From contig OX291545.1 of the NCBI GenBank assembly GCA_946406115.1, forward strand, positions 1,550,001 to 1,614,000: a stretch of DNA of 64,000 bases, written 5' to 3'. Position 1 is the first letter of the stretch. Each line of letters opens with the position of its first letter. The notes below the pieces were generated by a model. That model did no database searches. It saw only the letters and a list, made by a program, of their open reading frames with translations, and was not told the origin of the DNA. Of this stretch, positions 55,173-64,000 are shown piece by piece. The translations under genes and the position numbers were made by a program. Source of the stretch: Apoda limacodes. Lineage: Eukaryota > Arthropoda > Insecta > Lepidoptera > Limacodidae.

Positions 55173-55220
55173 TGCCAAAACAATTTCTGATAAAAAAATA
55201 TTAAACGCACAAAATATTGT
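55173..55220 (+). repeat. 48-bp perfect direct repeat, copy 2
   Basis: Identical to 53,500-53,547, 1,673 bp away. Confidence 0.95.
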
Positions 55221-55845
55221 CCACCCAAAAATACTAGAACGTAGGACAGGCTATTGGCTTCACTTCTGAATACGTAAAATTAGCCTGTCTGATAAAAGTC
55301 GTCCTGAAAAAAATCCCCCGCGACACGAAAAATTTAGAGACCACTGTGGTCCCTAGGACGCGTAACGGGTTATTATTGTTAGAATATTTATTGCATGAGG
55401 CTACCTTAATGGTTGATAAACGACTCACTAAGGGTAAGTTTCGCGGGTGTTTCCAATATTATAAAAGTTCTAAGTAACTTAAACTTTCGCGGTTATATTG
55501 AACATTATAAAACTCCCAATCAGCGCTCGTCTTAAAACTACCACCAATCACATAAGTTCAAAAAAACCACCAATCAACGCTTTTAAAACATTCTCCAATC
55601 AACTTTAGTTCCAATCAGACACCCAATCATAGTTAGCTTTAAACCATTCATTCTCGCGCCACAGGTTCAAAATTTTACGCAACTTTATATTTTGTCTGAG
55701 TCTTGAATAAAATCAAACATTGTATAACAAAAATGTTAAGGCATAATTATGGTATCGTCACAGTTGTGTGGATATTTATTATTACGGCAGCTATCCTATT
55801 TTAAATACATGTTGCCCCTCGAGACTAAACAAGGAAGCTTATTGC
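55221..55845. other. Spacer
   Basis: Several CCAATCA words recur between 55,510 and 55,630 (AACCACCAATCAACGC and similar) without a strict period. No gene. Confidence 0.4.
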
Positions 55846-55935
55846 GAAAAGTCACGGGCTCGCAGCAAAGTGCTCGCATACATTTCAGTTCGATATTCAC
55901 GAGTCTGACGTGCTCGAGCCTTTTCGCAATAGGCT
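55846..55935. repeat. Inverted repeat (ATTGCGAAAAG stem)
   Basis: TTATTGCGAAAAG...GGGCTCG on the left and GCTCGAGCCTTTTCGCAATA on the right form a hairpin. It is similar in design to the foldback at 60,217-60,379. Confidence 0.65.
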
Positions 55936-57027
55936 CTAATGTCTCCCGAGCTAAGAGTACTTTCATATATTTTGCGGACGCGAGGCCCGGGTACCTACTA
56001 CAGACATTTTCGCAACAAGTCCTGGATCCAAAAAGACTTAACCTACCAAATTTTTTTGTATTTAAAACTTATCTCCAAAATTACTATCTACTAGAACCAT
56101 TTTCCGTTGATTTCAGTAACAAACCAGTCAAGTGCAATTTGGGCGCACCGAGGGTTCCGCACCACCATTTACGTAATTTACTTCAATCTAAGCTAACAAC
56201 GCCATTTTGCTTACTTTTCGTGGTTATAAAGTAACTAATCGCTTAAATATCGAGAAATGCGATGATAGAATCCCGAATGCGTTCTCTATGATCCCGCGGG
56301 CACGTGATAATCTGTAGTGGAAAATTTTGCGTGTTTTGGCATGTTTGTGGCCAAACATAATAAATTCGTAGTTAGCATTTACAATGGTTATCAAAACAAT
56401 ACTTTGAGTTTGTTTGTAATTAAAATAGTATGACCCAGAATTTTTAGGTATTTGTATTTGAATGTGTTTTAATAGGCTAGTTCACTCTGAGGCGACTTAC
56501 ATACAAATCAAGAATTTTTGACAAGAAATAAAAATGCTTGAGGTCAAGCATTTTTTTTTAATGATTAAATTATACCCTTTAATTTGAATAAAAGTGCTGT
56601 GGTAAAATAGAAACAGAAACTATTTCAATCCACTGTATTTTAATAGGATACCAGTAATAGGTGTTATCGCCTTAGCTATAACTTTTGCTTCACTAAACTC
56701 TGCAGACAAAATGGCTGACCATAGAGGCAGTTACGTAACTGGCCGTAGATAAGTTAAATGTTTCATGGACATTTTACACTCGTCATTAAGCTCGTAACGG
56801 CTATGTAGGAACTATCGTCGCCTCTACCAGAGTAAGTTATACGGTAAAATATACGTATTATTATACTTCTAGTTTTATAAACCGTAAAAAATTTTGTACG
56901 AGTATTGTTTTTTTTTGCCTATCTTTAGAATTTCAGTCGGATTTGAAAAGTTCCTTTTGCATTTGATAGCCAAATTCTTCAGGAAAGTTCTCGACTATTT
57001 AACATCATGCTAGGACCCTTTGGAGCT
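55936..57027. other. Spacer
   Basis: No gene recognised. A related block with TTTCGCAACAAGTCCTGG lies at about 56,009. Confidence 0.4.
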
Positions 57028-57395
57028 AAGGGGGCGTCCATAAATTATGTGAGGTGATTTTGGCAATTTTTTGATCCCCCCTCCCCCATTGGTGAGATGT
57101 CGTGAGATTTAACTCGAACCCCTCCCTCTTAGCCCTTATCTCACGTGAGATTTTTTAAAATGCGTATCATTAGTGTAAATACGTTAATCAGTGCTTGATT
57201 GCGTTAAATATATAAAAAAAATATAACTTGCTACTTTGTGACGTTAGTATAACTAAGATAATTGTTATTGTGTAGGATTTGGCGATATTTAACAAAGAAT
57301 TCTCGCAATCCTACACTGTTTTACACTAGCGAAACCCTCCCTCCCCCCCTCTTCCGTACGTGAGATTAAGTGAGATTCTGCTCATCCCAAATGCC
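57028..57395 (+). repeat. GGGCGTCCATAAATTA-type insect repeat
   Basis: GGGGGCGTCCATAAATTATG, GATCCCCCCTCCCCCATTGG and the later CCCTCCCTCCCCCCCTCTTC belong to a repeat type widespread in insects. ATCTCACGTGAGAT inside is palindromic. Non-coding. Confidence 0.6.
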
Positions 57396-57835
57396 TTATA
57401 TAACTATCGGACGCGTCAGCTCTTCGGATATAAATGGAAGTGACTAGACATGATGTTGATTTCGTAAAAGCACCTTAAAACTTTGATATACCAATAGTCT
57501 TTATGGCAGCTGTGAAGAGTATTGCCCATAATGTGTTTCCACCGAAGTAAAGGCTTTATACTTGTCCATATACTCCCATTCTTCTCGGACTTTGAATAAC
57601 CAATAACCGGTTTTTTAGGAAAATTTTGTATAATTTCATTGTAAATTCTAAAATATTGACTCATATAGATATATAAGCTCAAAGTTGCTCAATAAGGTAC
57701 GCACAGAGCTTTGCTGTTTTTTCTTCCGTAATAAGAAAATACGTATAGGAAGTACAGTTACCAACATAGGTCGTAGGATATGTAAATTAGAGTAACAATA
57801 AGCAGGTCTCATAGCGTAGATCAGAGCATCGAGGA
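57396..57835. other. Spacer
   Basis: Nothing recognised. Confidence 0.4.
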
Positions 57836-57972
57836 GCGATGGAGAAGAAAGGTTCCAGCGTGGAGACTGCGATCTAGAAAACGCAATGTGAAATGGCTAC
57901 CATTAGATGGACTGACAACCTATTTAAGTGCGAAGTCATTGGATGAAAGTGGGAGTTGCCACTGGGACGATA
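57836..57972 (+). mobile_element. RTE-like LINE, C-terminal scrap
   Basis: The plus strand reads RWRRKVPAWRLRSRKRNVKW and, after a frame change, RWTDNLFKCEVIG. This is the order seen at the end of lepidopteran RTE-type ORFs (R-W..KV..WRPR.GKR..GRP..RWTDD). It is cut off on both sides and frameshifted. Confidence 0.65.
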
Positions 57973-58013
57973 GCAAAGTTACTATGTTCTTATATTCTGT
58001 TTTGGACAAACTC

Positions 58014-58160
58014 AACGTGACAGATTCAGAAAGATTTATAAGTAATTTCTGTGTAAGTATTGCTCGTAATTTTAACCAATGTAACATTGACAACAGAATA
58101 CTGAGTTTATTAACTCTTCGCTTTTTGGTCTAACCCAAGTATTTTAATCTAAGATTGAAT
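58014..58160 (+). repeat. Dispersed repeat D7, copy 2
   Basis: The 37-bp identical core is at 58,033-58,069; see 52,688-52,840. It follows the RTE scrap by about 40 bp, so it may belong to that element's 3' region. Confidence 0.7.
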
Positions 58161-58947
58161 TTAAATTATTTCATTCTAATTAAGTAATTACTTTAACGTT
58201 AATCTATGACCAGGAAAGCAAAGGCTAGGAAGGAATAAAAACCCTTTATAAACAGTTTTAAAATAAATTGACCAAGTATATATAAGAGAGTACATTTCTA
58301 TAAATATTTATGGTTCTTTTTCAAATTTGCAAATACATAGTTGTGTTTGGACATGACATTTATTGTTAACAAATTTTGAAGACTTCAAAAGAGAAAGTAA
58401 AGAATTTGTATAAATATTAAATATAATAACTTATGAAAAATTATTTTAAGCTTAAAAGAGTTTTTTACGACATTAATACTTAGTAATTATTACGGTAAGT
58501 CCTTGTTGCGCCGCTTAAAGCTTCGGCGGTCGAGCGAAGATGGCGCGATATTTATTTAATGGCAACGTTTAGCTTTAATAAGGCGATAAACCAAAAGCTT
58601 CGGTGACGAAAAATGACGTCATTAAATTTCTAAATTCGCGCTCACGAAGGTAATTTTGCTAAAAAGGTAAAATTTTTAAATTTTTAGTTGTAACAAAATT
58701 TATGCCCCGTATTTATTTAAGATGGCATGTTTTTAATTTTAAATCGCGAAGAGTTTTTTCCAATTTTTTTTTTAATATAGAATAACTGTATAATTTTCTA
58801 GAACTGCATGTATTTTTGGTGGTTACATGGTAACATGGTTTTCTTCCCTAGAAGGAGATCATCAGTGGCTTTTAAATTATCCAGTGGCAACGATTGTAGT
58901 CCAGCGTAACATGAGTTTAGTCCATCGATGTAACATTGCCTCTAATG
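58161..58947. other. AT-rich spacer
   Basis: No gene recognised. A GC-richer patch near 58,500-58,560 (GCGCCGCTTAAAGCTTCGGC) has no further features. Confidence 0.4.
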
Positions 58948-59166
58948 CAGTGTTTTTTTTTTTTATTTTCTGAACGGTCTATGCAGTTGGCTGATGCAGC
59001 CATTACTGCTTCACCGGGCTTTTGGGCTGATGGAGCCTCAGCCCATATAGCGCCCAACGCTCAAGGGCTCCCCGCGAGTGAAGCCTCGGCTTGGGTTGTC
59101 GCTCTCGGGGCAGTGTTTCTGGGCTTAAGTGGTTTTATATACGTCCCACTAGTCGGCAATTACTAA
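58948..59166 (-). repeat. GC-rich retroposon D4, copy 2
   Basis: A T-run at 58,953-58,964 is the poly(A) tail of a minus-strand insertion. The body (AACCCAAGCCGAGGCTTCAC, GAGCCCTTGAGCGTTGGGCG, AAAAGCCCGGTGAAGCAGTA on that strand) matches 22,165-22,290. The GC-rich body creates an open plus-strand frame that is not a gene. Confidence 0.7.
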
Positions 59167-60216
59167 GTTTAAAGTAAATGAAAGTCCAGTTACAGGATAA
59201 TAATATACCCCTTTGCCAGTTTGTAATGAACTATAAAAATCACACAAGATGAATCTGGGGCAGGTCATACATATATAGTTACCAGTTACTTAAACAGAAC
59301 AAAAAATATATACCAACATTAAAACACAAAACATTTTTTATTTGGTTTATAAAAATAACTTGGCAAACTTTAAAAACTTATTTAATAAAAGGAATGGAAC
59401 CTTACGATGTTGATTCTTATCGCATACTTTGTCTTTTACCATCAAAAATGCATTTACTACGTCTATGTTGTACACTCAGTATCAGAGACGGCTCGTGACA
59501 ATTTTTAATGGAGGTTTACTAAAAAGAAACTAAAGAGGAATTGCTTAAATGTCAACCTTTTATTATTCTATTTATTAATCATTCGTCTATTTAGATTTCC
59601 AAACGCGCGTCGCGTGTGTAATATTGCGTCCTAAGTTCGTAGTAAGTTCAGAAAATAAAATTAATGATAATATTTTAAATTTATTTAAAAGCTTTAATAT
59701 CTGAAGATAAATCAGCTTCAAAGAGTAAACCAATTAGTTAAAATTTGCTTAAAGCAGACCAAAAGAATAAGACAAAAACTAAATTAGAGAGTTTATTTAA
59801 AAAAAAAAACCTGCGGTAACAATCTTTTCTGCTTCGATTATTTTTAGTGAAGATTTTATTGTATAGTAAAGTTTTTATTTTATAGTAAAGATTTGTAAAA
59901 ATATTAAGACGTTTTTAATTTAAGTTACTTAATGCTATAGTATTGAAGTTATATCCTTTAATAAGAGGTATACATTTTCTCCCTACGTAATTTTACTTAG
60001 CTGTTGAAGTAGGTATATACTTATTATTCTTTCAAGCCTCTTCATGACCATGACAGATTTATATTCTAAGCTCATTTAAAAAAAGTTATCTTAATTAAAG
60101 TATCTTTACTCATTAGTAACTTAAATACAATTAAAAGTGTGTAGATATTTTATATTCAAAAATAAAAACGAATGGTGACAAAAGCTTAAGAAAATCGGAA
60201 AGATTTATATCGACCT
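59167..60216. other. AT-rich stretch
   Basis: No gene or recognised repeat. Confidence 0.45.
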
Positions 60217-60379
60217 GGGACCTTATTGGGAACAGTCTCAAGCTATTCGTACTCTGGCATTTGAGAGAAAAATTTATGCAAGTACATTCCCGGGTTTCGA
60301 GAGGTAAGTCAGACTTCCATACATTTTAGTCTCGAAATCCAGAGTCCGAACAGCTCGAGACTGTTTTCAATAAGGTCCC
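60217..60379. mobile_element. 163-bp foldback MITE
   Basis: Left arm GGGACCTTATTGGGAACAGT (continuing to about 60,265) and right arm (60,330-60,379, ending CAATAAGGTCCC) are inverted copies over nearly 50 bp with several mismatches. The loop holds TTCCCGGGTTTCGAGAGG. No ORF. Confidence 0.8.
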
Positions 60380-61981
60380 TACTGTATAATCGTATAATGT
60401 CTATTAAGTACATCTTTTCTAACCACAGCCTTCCTTTCCTAACCGCGGCTCCAGGCTGTGTTTCTAACACATACAAGTTTAAGAGTAGATCCATATACGT
60501 TTACGTGAAACTTATCTACTAGGGGTTTTGAAAAAACTGAAACAAAACAATGTTTTTTTTTATAATTTGCAAATAGCCACATTTTTTAGACCAGATATAA
60601 CTACTAAATAGAAACCCTTTTTAATAGATTATACTGTTAATTTTAGTTATATAATTAGGAGTAGGGTAACTAGGGTAATAAAAGGTAATGGTTATGCTAG
60701 TTCATACATTTAAATTTAGGTTTTGGTTTAGTGTTGCCTCCTCTTGTTTAAAAAAAAGAAGAAAATTATTCGTAAAGAAATACGCGTGTATTTCTTTACA
60801 GATTTTATACTCCATAAAACAAACTATCAACACAGCTCCTAAATTTACCACTATGAGGTTTCATATAGCGATATGATAAAAAGTAATCTTGCAGAAAGGC
60901 TGCGTGGAGTTGATGGCACACTTTTGTTTTGTACTACACCTGCGTCTTACTTTACGTTGTCATGTCGCATTCTCATAGAAATTGATGAACACCTTGTTGA
61001 TGATAACGACTTAGCTCAACTTTGAACAATAACTTATAACTGACTGTACATCACAAAAATAATGTTAACCAACACAAAAAAAAAATATAACTTACAATTA
61101 TTATTTTTTACCTACCTACCTGTTGAAGTAGGGATGAAACAGTTAATACTGATACCAATATCGAGTTATTTTATTTTCGCAGTCATTGTTTCTTTAATAC
61201 AGGATGTCTAGATTGTAACTTCAACTTGTGTGTGTGCATTTATTATTATGTTGCTTGCTTAGCCGTTGTACATCATTAACAAATGACACACACACAATTG
61301 GTGCCAAACATATACGAACGTTTTCGCTACTGGATAATTTAAAAGTTCTATTGGGACACATAATATTTTTCTTAATTAAATTAACTTAATAATTAATCCA
61401 TGTAGATATTTTGGCTTTTTAAAATATAAGGAAGGCGAAAGGCACAATTGGATAAAAACAGAGATTGAAATATGTATATTTTACCTAGTGTCCTCTCTGA
61501 CTTATTTGAGCTTCATAAATTGTTTACTTGATTTTCAGTTTACAAAAAGGTCAAGTAAAAAAATAGGCTGTACTTACATCTAAATTATGCTGAAATTCAG
61601 AGAATTGTTCAGAAATAAAGATGAGTCAATTCACGACGTACATTTCAGAATCAATTACCGGAACAATGCTTCTCAAAATATTTTTCAATTAGACTCAACA
61701 AGAAAGAGGCCTTTTATAAAAAATTTCCTTTGGACGAGAATATTTGAGCGTGCCCGTTCAATTGTGCACGAGAAAATAAGCTCTCAGATAATTGAGATTT
61801 TTAAAACAGTCTTGTTTAGAATGAACATTGAGTTTAAAAAGTTCAGACCCAATTCTGAAAATTTCTCGTTCTGAGATTAGTATGATCTATATTACTGCTT
61901 TAAGTCCTTAGTAAATACGTGTACAATTCGAAGCATAACGCAAACAATCGTTGCACATATAATTTTATGATTTATTTTAAG
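60380..61981. other. AT-rich stretch; one unassigned frame
   Basis: A 95-codon plus-strand frame at 61,587-61,874 is Phe/Arg/Lys-rich (RNKDESIHDVHFRINYRNN) with no known domain. I do not call it a gene. Nothing else was recognised. Confidence 0.4.
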
Positions 61982-62298
61982 AATCCTACTAATATTACAT
62001 ATTTTAAAGTTTGTTTGTTACTCAATTCTGCCACAACGGAGCATCCAATTGAGCTGAAATTTGGCATAGAGATAATTTAAGAGACAACAAAAGGACAAGG
62101 GCTACTTTTTATTACGGTGAATTCAAAAGTTTTCTGGAGGGAATAACTAAAACTAAATAACACTAACACGTACTAGAGCTACAGCTATAGCTTGCTGTGA
62201 CGAACTTTTTTAATATAATTAAGGAATTGCCGTAGGAATTCTACGCCTACAGGTAACTAAATTTAAGACGGGGAAGAGCCGCTGGTAAAAGCCAGTTT
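61982..62298 (+). repeat. GCTAGT-type repeat, long copy
   Basis: It starts AATCCTACTAATATTACATA and GTTTGTTTGTTACTC. It contains GAGCTGAAATTTGGCATAGA, GCTACAGCTATAGCTTGCTG and the end GAAGAGCCGCTGGTAAAAGC. The order matches 51,645-51,962 reversed. Confidence 0.75.
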
Positions 62299-62461
62299 AC
62301 TTTAAACTTTAGCCCCCTTTAGTCCACCAAGACGAGCCACACAGTCTATATGTTTTTGGGATCACCCAAATTGTATTTTTGGGGTCACATTCTCCAGTCT
62401 TCACGGTCTCACTAGGCGCGACATTCCGTGCTGTTCATAAGTGGTATTTCTACCAATTTCC

Positions 62462-63655
62462 TCATTTCATTTATTTATTTATTTATTTTACACTAACAGT
62501 TTTACCTAATGCGTAAGCAAGTAAATTTAAGAACTAATTGTTATAAATATTAAAAAAAAAAATTAAGGCTTAAACTAAAAATATATTGTTTGACATGGAT
62601 TGTAGAGTTGAGATGACTACCTTATTGTGGAAGAGTAGCTAAAAATTTTCCAGCAGTGCTATCTTACGCCTTATGCTTCTATTGCTACCTTTCCCCACGC
62701 ACGAACAGTACGAACAGAAAAAGAAACAAGTAGGGATAACAACCGTACATTTTTCTAAATACTAGCTAAATATCTAGCAAATTTACGTTGGACTTTCTTC
62801 TCTAAGAGTATGTATTAAGTCTCTTGTGGATCTCAGAATATCGCGTTGTACTCTAATACACTGAAAAAAAAGGATAACAAAACTGGTTTAGCTATTCGAA
62901 ATTTACTTAGTAATAACCAAACTTTTGTTATAATTAAACAACTGATTTGCTGCACATAACTCAACACTTTATCTACTATTAGCAATTTAGTTTAGTAGTC
63001 CCCCAGTTATGTTACCAGTAGATAAAATTTGTGTTATTGTTAGTTAATCTTTCTTTTCAGTGTATACTGCGTACGCATGCGTTGTACAGTAGTTTCACGA
63101 CAGGTGCAGTCATTGTAACGTGCGGTTTGGCGAAAAACAAAACCAAGAGCCCTAAAAGCTTTATTACATATATTAAATATGTGATTATTAAAATTAAGCT
63201 TATTATCTATAATAATTCCTAAATCACGTTTTTCTTCAACTCGCGCCTTCAAAGATTTAGTTGTGTGAGTGCAGCGAGCGAGAACGAGCAAAAGTCATCA
63301 CTTTGCACTTTGATAAATTAAGTTATAAGGGATATTTGCCACTCCATTCAACAACGCTGTCGATGTCACTCTGCAAAAGTAGGCTTTCGTTAGGAGCACT
63401 GATGCTTAGAAATAGTTTTACATCATAGGCAAACATAGAACATTTAGCCGACCTGACAACACTCGGCAGGTCGTTTATAAATATCAGGAACTGCGTTGGC
63501 TCAAGCGTACTACCCTGGCTTATTCCTGACGTAGGCCCGTTAAGCTCTGAACTGTAACTAAGCTTCAAGAATAGTTTCATAGTTCGTTTATTGTTCAACG
63601 TATCTGTGGAACAAGCTCTATTCCTAAAGTATCCACTGGTAACACACACTGGGTG
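62462..63655 (-). mobile_element. Dead LINE, interrupted by a MITE
   Basis: A minus-strand Jockey/CR1-group LINE. From 63,649 the RT reads SGISQGSTLEPTQFLIFIND (usual GVPQGS changed to GISQGS) and MFAYDVKLF (usual ADD changed to AYD). After stops and a frame change comes DLGIIIDNKLNFNNHI. Beyond the MITE the C-terminal part is still seen as KMYGCYPYLFLFLFVL, corresponding to YG-YP-L-PT-FVLGM in relatives. The 3' end carries an (AAAT)n tail at about 62,462-62,490. Inactive. Confidence 0.75.
62859..63062. mobile_element. 204-bp MITE with CACTGAAAA termini
   Basis: CACTGAAAAAAAAGG at the left and CTTTCTTTTCAGTG at the right are inverted ends. TA flanks both sides (62,857-62,858 and 63,063-63,064). 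It interrupts the surrounding LINE, so it inserted later. No ORF. Confidence 0.8.
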
Positions 63656-63684
63656 AAAACTTAATTAATCTGATCCTAATTTCC

Positions 63685-63900
63685 AAAATTCTACATGACC
63701 AATAGATCTTAAGAGATATTTCACCATACGCACAAATAAAAGTGGCGTTTTGTTTACCAACATAATGTACATTATGCGCTCAATGTCAATAATACAACTA
63801 AAGTGAATGAGCCAAAATTTGTTGTGGGCCACACAGAATTTATGTCTCCTTAACTTGGCTGGATTATGACATTAAGGGTATTGAAGAAGTGAACAAGACG
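63685..63900 (+). repeat. GGTTCCGTA-associated repeat, partner of 21,620-21,780
   Basis: AAAAGTGGCGTTTTGTTTAC, AATGTACATTATGCGCTCAA and AACTTGGCTGGATTATGACA match 21,620-21,780 in reverse orientation. The usual GGTTCC end is not seen here. Confidence 0.65.
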
Positions 63901-64000
63901 CACCTAAAATAATTGTAGATTTTTTTAGGTATATTATTGTATGTATTATGTTACTTAGCATAGCGATGAGGTTATGAGGATAGTTGGGAATTTAGAGTGT

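Noticed and set aside
55749..56234. 161-codon open frame on the plus strand
   Set aside because: It runs through the inverted repeat at 55,846-55,935, shows no domain and has composition like the surrounding non-coding DNA.
58936..59166. GC-rich 76-codon frame resembling a membrane protein
   Set aside because: It is antisense to the D4 retroposon with poly(A) on the minus strand; the open frame results from GC-rich repeat sequence.
61587..61874. 95-codon Phe/Lys/Arg-rich frame
   Set aside because: No family signature; the region is AT-rich and the sequence looks partly palindromic.

Overview
This window looks like non-coding, repeat-dense DNA from an insect, most probably a moth or butterfly (Lepidoptera). 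The base composition is AT-rich. Almost every long reading frame that can be recognised belongs to a transposon. Several dispersed repeats are of types that are common in lepidopteran genomes: LINEs of the Jockey/CR1 group, a Penelope-like element, a short repeat ending in GCTAGT, a GGTTCCGTA-flanked repeat, tRNA-derived SINEs and many MITEs. I found no convincing host protein-coding gene, so the window is probably intergenic or inside a very long intron.

Layout. Positions 1-12,000 carry fragments of one LINE family (called J1 here), tRNA-derived SINE pieces and several dispersed repeats in an AT-rich background, with an isolated E-box/NRF1-like palindrome at 6,928-6,953. A nearly full-length but frameshifted two-ORF LINE (K1, minus strand) fills 12,186-16,490. 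From 18,800 to 31,000 there are older LINE pieces, a Penelope-like element with a GIY-YIG endonuclease and a hammerhead-ribozyme-like motif (22,440-23,283), a 289-bp MITE with a 5-bp target duplication, and several repeat pairs. A 2.7-kb element with very long, internally repetitive inverted termini lies at 31,523-34,239. It encloses a frameshifted remnant of an uncharacterised protein family marked by the motif HALTGCD.

From 37,288 to about 43,420 the sequence changes character and becomes visibly richer in C on the plus strand. This island starts with a tRNA-His-like sequence, runs through a decayed satellite of about 104 bp, and contains a young array of five near-identical 191-bp units (41,025-41,983). 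A J1 LINE with a single open frame of about 659 codons and an intact reverse transcriptase core sits at 44,211-46,264 on the minus strand. The rest of the window is a patchwork of foldback MITEs, dispersed repeats, an RTE-like scrap and, at the right edge, a dead LINE split by a TA-flanked MITE (62,462-63,655).

Little here works as a set of cooperating genes. The only coordinated units are the internal parts of transposons: ORF1 and ORF2 of K1, and the GIY-YIG endonuclease and ribozyme-like tail of the Penelope element. The most interesting items are the hammerhead motif whose core C3-G8 pair appears swapped to G3-C8 in two copies, the long-terminal-inverted-repeat element with its HALTGCD gene, and the satellite-bearing island.
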